A stretch of 64,000 nucleotides of DNA from Azospira inquinata (GTDB taxonomy: Bacteria; Pseudomonadota; Gammaproteobacteria; Burkholderiales; Rhodocyclaceae). The notes beneath the pieces were generated by a model that did no database searches, was not told the DNA's origin, and worked only from the letters and a program-made list of their open reading frames with translations. Each line of letters begins with the position of its first letter. Position 1 is the stretch's first letter. The DNA lies in NCBI RefSeq assembly GCF_018905915.1, contig NZ_CP064782.1:62001-126000 (forward strand), given 5' to 3'. Below, one piece after another: positions 60,479 to 64,000 of the stretch. The position numbers were made by a program, and so were the translations under genes.

Positions 60479-63376
60479 ATGACCTCCCTCATGCAACAAC
60501 CCCTCTCCGCCCTGGAGCAGCAAGACGAGTTCATCGCCCGTCATGTGGGCTCCGGTGCCGCGGATCGGGACGCCATGCTGGCCGCCATCGGCGTCCCCAG
60601 CCTGGACGCCCTGATCGAGCAAACCGTGCCGGCAGCCATTCGCCTGCCCCAGGATCTGCCCCTGCCCGAACCCCGGCGGGAACACGAGGCTTTAAGCCAG
60701 CTCCGGGCCATGGCCCGGAAAAACGTGGTGCACCACTCCCTCATCGGCCAGGGCTACCACGACACCCTCATGCCCGCCGTCATTCGCCGTAATGTGCTAG
60801 AAAACCCGGGCTGGTACACGGGCTACACCCCCTACCAGGCGGAAGTGGCCCAGGGCCGTCTGGAAGCCCTGCTCAACTACCAACAAATGGTCATGGACCT
60901 GACCGGTCTGGACCTGGCCAATGCCTCTTTGCTGGATGAAGCCACGGCAGCGGCGGAAGCCATGACCATGGCCCGGCGCCTGAGCAAGAGCGCTTCCAAC
61001 CGCTTTTTCGTGGATCAGGCCTGCTTCCCCCAGACCATGGACGTGATCAAGACCCGAGCCGGTTTCTTCGGCTACGAGCTGATTTTCGGGCCGGCGGAAG
61101 AAGCGGCCACGGTGGACGTTTTCGGCGCCCTGCTCCAATACCCAGATGACCGGGGCGAGGTGCGGGACCTGTCCCCCATCATCGCCGCTCTTCAAGCCAA
61201 GGGGGCTATCGCCGCCGTGGCCGCCGATCTGCTGGCCCTGGTGCTGCTCAAATCCCCCGGCGCCATGGGAGCGGACATTGCCCTGGGTTCGGCCCAGCGC
61301 TTCGGCATTCCCCTGGGTTTCGGCGGTCCCCACGCCGCCTATTTCGCTTGCCGGGACGCCCACAAGCGTAGCGTGCCGGGCCGCATCATCGGGGTTTCCG
61401 TGGATGCCCGGGGCAACCGGGCCCTGCGCATGGCCCTGCAAACCCGGGAACAGCATATCCGCCGGGAAAAGGCCAACTCCAATATCTGCACCTCCCAGGT
61501 GCTGCTAGCCAATCTGGCGGGCATGTACGCGGTTTATCACGGGCCCCAGGGCCTGCGCACCATCGCCACCCGGATTCACCGTCTGGCGGCCATCCTGGCC
61601 CGGGGCCTGGAAAAAGCCGGGCTCAAGGTGCTCACCCGCCAGTTCTTCGACACCCTGCGGGTGGAACTGGGGGCCAAGGCCATTACGGTGCTCCAAGCCG
61701 CCCGGGAAGCAGGTTACAACCTGCGCCTGGTGGAAGGGGGACAACTGGCCATCGCACTCAATGAGAAGACCACCCGGGACGATGTAACCCGGCTGCTGGC
61801 CCTCATTTCCGGGGTGAAGATGGAAGTGGCCAGCCTGGATGCCCAGGTGGCGTCCCAGGACCCCAGCCTGCCCGACGCCCTGCTGCGCCGGGACGACATT
61901 CTCAGCCATCCCGTGTTCCACCGTTACCACACGGAACACGAAATGCTGCGCTATCTGCGCCAGTTGCAGAACAAGGATCTGGCCCTGGATCAGGCCATGA
62001 TTTCCCTGGGCTCCTGCACCATGAAGCTGAATCCCACCAGCGCCATGGAGCCCATCACCTGGCCCGAATTCACGGACATCCACCCCTTCGCCCCCTTGGA
62101 TCAGGCCCAGGGCTACGTGGAAATGATCCGGGGCTTGCAGGACTGGCTGAAGACCCTCACCGGCTTTGACGCAGTGAGCCTCCAGCCCAATTCCGGCGCC
62201 CAGGGGGAATACGCCGGGCTGGCCGTCATTCGCCGCTACCAGGCGGCCCAGGGCCAAAGCCACCGGGACGTGTGTCTGATTCCCAAATCCGCCCACGGCA
62301 CCAATCCGGCCTCCGCCCACATGGCCGGGCTGGAAGTGGTAGTGGTGGAATGCGATCCCCAGGGCAACGTGGATGTGGCGGACCTGGAAGCCAAGGCCCG
62401 GCAATACGGGGACCGGCTCGCCTGCCTGATGATCACCTACCCCTCCACCCACGGGGTGTTCGAGGCAGCCATCAAGGACATCTGCGACATCATCCACCGC
62501 CACGGCGGCCAGGTGTATATGGACGGAGCCAATCTCAATGCCCAGGTGGGCCTCACCGCCCCGGGCTTCATCGGCGCCGACGTGTCCCATATGAACCTGC
62601 ACAAGACCTTCGCCATTCCCCACGGAGGTGGCGGACCGGGGGTGGGGCCCATCGGCGTCAAGTCCCATCTGGCGCCCTTCCTGCCCGACCACACGGTCCA
62701 GGGCACCGGCCCGGCGGAACGGAAGAACAAGGGCCAGGGCGCGGTGGCTGCCGCCCCCTTTGGCTCCGCCTCCATTCTGCCTATTTCCTGGATGTACATC
62801 GCCATGCTGGGAGGCCGGGGGCTCAAGGCCGCCACCCAGGGCGCCATCCTCAATGCCAACTATGTGGCCAGCCGCCTGGCGCCCCACTACCCCATTCTTT
62901 ACGTGGGGTCTCAGGGACGGGTGGCCCACGAGTGCATTCTGGACATCCGGGACATTAAGGCGACCAGCGGCATCAGCGAATCGGACATCGCCAAGCGGCT
63001 CATGGACTATGGCTTCCACGCCCCCACGGTGAGCTTCCCGGTGGCCGGCACCCTGATGGTGGAGCCCACCGAATCGGAAGCCAAGGTGGAACTGGACCGG
63101 TTTGTGGACGCCCTGATCGCCATCCGGGAGGAAATCCGCCAGGTGGAAAGCGGCGTCTGGCCCAAGGACAACAATCCCTTGAAGCACGCCCCCCACACCC
63201 AGGTCGATCTGGCCGATGAAGTCTGGGAGCGGCCCTACAGCCGTCAGGTCGCCTGCTTCCCCACCCCCTGGGTGGCGGCCCACAAGTTCTGGCCCACGGT
63301 GAACCGGATTGACGACGTGTACGGCGACCGGCACCTGTTCTGTTCCTGCGCCCCGGTGGAGGATTACCGGAAATAG
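60479..63376 (+). CDS. gcvP: Glycine dehydrogenase (decarboxylating) P protein
   Basis: A 965-residue single-chain GcvP (both halves fused) with the PLP-binding lysine in [25 protein letters not shown]. It decarboxylates glycine and passes the aminomethyl group to GcvH. Ends with a rho-independent terminator. Confidence 0.96.
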   Translation: MTSLMQQPLSALEQQDEFIARHVGSGAADRDAMLAAIGVPSLDALIEQTVPAAIRLPQDLPLPEPRREHEALSQLRAMARKNVVHHSLIGQGYHDTLMPAVIRRNVLENPGWYTGYTPYQAEVAQGRLEALLNYQQMVMDLTGLDLANASLLDEATAAAEAMTMARRLSKSASNRFFVDQACFPQTMDVIKTRAGFFGYELIFGPAEEAATVDVFGALLQYPDDRGEVRDLSPIIAALQAKGAIAAVAADLLALVLLKSPGAMGADIALGSAQRFGIPLGFGGPHAAYFACRDAHKRSVPGRIIGVSVDARGNRALRMALQTREQHIRREKANSNICTSQVLLANLAGMYAVYHGPQGLRTIATRIHRLAAILARGLEKAGLKVLTRQFFDTLRVELGAKAITVLQAAREAGYNLRLVEGGQLAIALNEKTTRDDVTRLLALISGVKMEVASLDAQVASQDPSLPDALLRRDDILSHPVFHRYHTEHEMLRYLRQLQNKDLALDQAMISLGSCTMKLNPTSAMEPITWPEFTDIHPFAPLDQAQGYVEMIRGLQDWLKTLTGFDAVSLQPNSGAQGEYAGLAVIRRYQAAQGQSHRDVCLIPKSAHGTNPASAHMAGLEVVVVECDPQGNVDVADLEAKARQYGDRLACLMITYPSTHGVFEAAIKDICDIIHRHGGQVYMDGANLNAQVGLTAPGFIGADVSHMNLHKTFAIPHGGGGPGVGPIGVKSHLAPFLPDHTVQGTGPAERKNKGQGAVAAAPFGSASILPISWMYIAMLGGRGLKAATQGAILNANYVASRLAPHYPILYVGSQGRVAHECILDIRDIKATSGISESDIAKRLMDYGFHAPTVSFPVAGTLMVEPTESEAKVELDRFVDALIAIREEIRQVESGVWPKDNNPLKHAPHTQVDLADEVWERPYSRQVACFPTPWVAAHKFWPTVNRIDDVYGDRHLFCSCAPVEDYRK

Positions 63377-63416
63377 GGCTGCACTAGCGGGAAAGGGCTT
63401 CCCCCGTTTCCCCCAG

Positions 63417-63462
63417 GGCCGGGTGGCGCTATGCTTCGGGCAGGCGGCACCCGGCCTTTTTT
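63417..63462 (+). terminator. Terminator of gcvTHP
   Basis: GGCCGGGTG/CACCCGGCC with T6, 40 bp after the gcvP stop. Confidence 0.88.
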
Positions 63463-63539
63463 ATGGGCGCCCGGTCTCCGAAAAGGAAACCTGGGGGCCC
63501 GGGCCAGCCCCTTCCCTTTTTCTTTCGACGAGGCCCTTC

Positions 63540-64000
63540 ATGGCACAACAAAACCTCATCCTCACCGTCATCGGTGACGACCGGCCCGGCCTGGTGGAGC
63601 GACTTTCCGCCGCCATCAGCGCCTACGGCGGCAACTGGGAACAGGCCTCCATGTCCCGGCTAGCGGGCAAATTCGCCGGCATTGTGCAAATCAGCGTGGC
63701 CGGGGATAAGGCGGGCGCCCTGGGCCAGGCCCTGGACGAGCTGGAAGGCCTGGACATTACCCAGACCACCGCCGGACAGGCCCCAGTGGCGGCGGGCCAG
63801 CGCCTCACCCTGTCCCTGGTGGGCCACGACCGCATCGGCATCGTCCAGGAAGTGTCCCAGGTGCTGGCCGAACAGGGGGTCAATGTGGAGCAGCTCAACA
63901 CCTACACCGCCAGCGCCCCCATGTCCGCCGAACCCCTGTTCCACGCCGAGGCGGAACTCCTGGCCCGGCCCGACCTGGACCTCACCCATCTCATCGACGC
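63540..64000 (+). CDS. gcvR: ACT-domain GcvR-like regulator, N-terminal part
   Basis: About 153 residues visible to the window edge: two ACT domains (NLILTVIGDDRPGLVERLSAAISAYGGNWEQASMSRLAGKF; LTLSLVGHDRIGIVQEVSQVLAEQGVNVEQLNTYT), the layout of the glycine-cleavage repressor GcvR. It follows gcvP. The remainder is beyond the window. Confidence 0.72.
   Translation, partial: MAQQNLILTVIGDDRPGLVERLSAAISAYGGNWEQASMSRLAGKFAGIVQISVAGDKAGALGQALDELEGLDITQTTAGQAPVAAGQRLTLSLVGHDRIGIVQEVSQVLAEQGVNVEQLNTYTASAPMSAEPLFHAEAELLARPDLDLTHLID

Noticed and set aside
61505..63334. 609-codon minus-strand frame opposite gcvP
   Set aside because: Antisense shadow of gcvP, no ribosome site, no family resemblance.

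Overview
The window is GC-rich DNA (apart from one AT-rich patch near 24.8-26.3 kb) from a diazotrophic betaproteobacterium. The housekeeping genes (dapC-dapD-pilU-dapE-prmB, rimP-nusA-infB-rbfA-truB-rpsO-pnp, gcvTHP) and the style of the nitrogenase genes suggest a member of the Rhodocyclaceae, perhaps Azospira- or Dechloromonas-like. The taxonomic call is an inference from protein resemblance only.

0-6.7 kb: edge of an EamA transporter, the lysine/diaminopimelate genes dapC, dapD, dapE with a pilU-type ATPase among them, prmB, and two small uncharacterised genes. 7-24.7 kb: an alternative, vanadium-dependent nitrogenase locus. vnfD-vnfG-vnfK are recognised by the delta-subunit gene vnfG lying between D and K and by the TGGPRL loop of VnfD. 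They are followed by an unknown gene and a NifX-fold gene. Upstream lie vnfE-vnfN-vnfX plus a TIM-barrel gene, vnfA, an nfuV-like gene, a PhnD-like binding protein with a Nif11 protein, vnfH, and a second NifA-like regulator whose AAA+ motor looks dead. 24.8-26.3 kb: an AT-rich patch with one unknown membrane protein. 27-34.5 kb: a complete TonB-dependent metallophore import set (FecCD-type permease, ATPase, TonB, outer-membrane receptor, binding protein, ExbB, ExbD). 34.9 kb: bacteriohemerythrin. 35.4-40.2 kb: a compact five-gene operon of unknown purpose (binding-protein-like protein without signal peptide, HypB/UreG-like GTPase, soluble ABC ATPase, nitroreductase, GCS2 ligase). 41-64 kb: ordinary core genes: three tRNAs, dksA, the pnp to rimP group, rluB, scpB, scpA, trpS, an M50 protease, a YciO-type gene, a PHP phosphoesterase, bfr/bfd, and a glycine-riboswitch-controlled gcvTHP cluster.

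The main result of reading the DNA is a shared control signature. Seven promoters (vnfD, vnfE, nfuV, the PhnD-like gene, vnfH, the TonB receptor, the permease) carry good sigma-54 -24/-12 elements (GG-N10-GC). A weaker one precedes the five-gene operon. Upstream of each lies a tandem pair of GNNC-N6-GNNC dyads, mostly with GTAC, GTTC or GAAC arms, spaced 29-31 bp start to start. The nfuV and PhnD-like genes share one pair. These resemble the GTAC-N6-GTAC site known for Azotobacter VnfA. The signature ties the metallophore importer and the five-gene operon to the vanadium nitrogenase, so both are candidates for vanadium acquisition and handling. No nifB, nifV, nifU, nifS or molybdenum nifHDK is present here; they would have to lie elsewhere.
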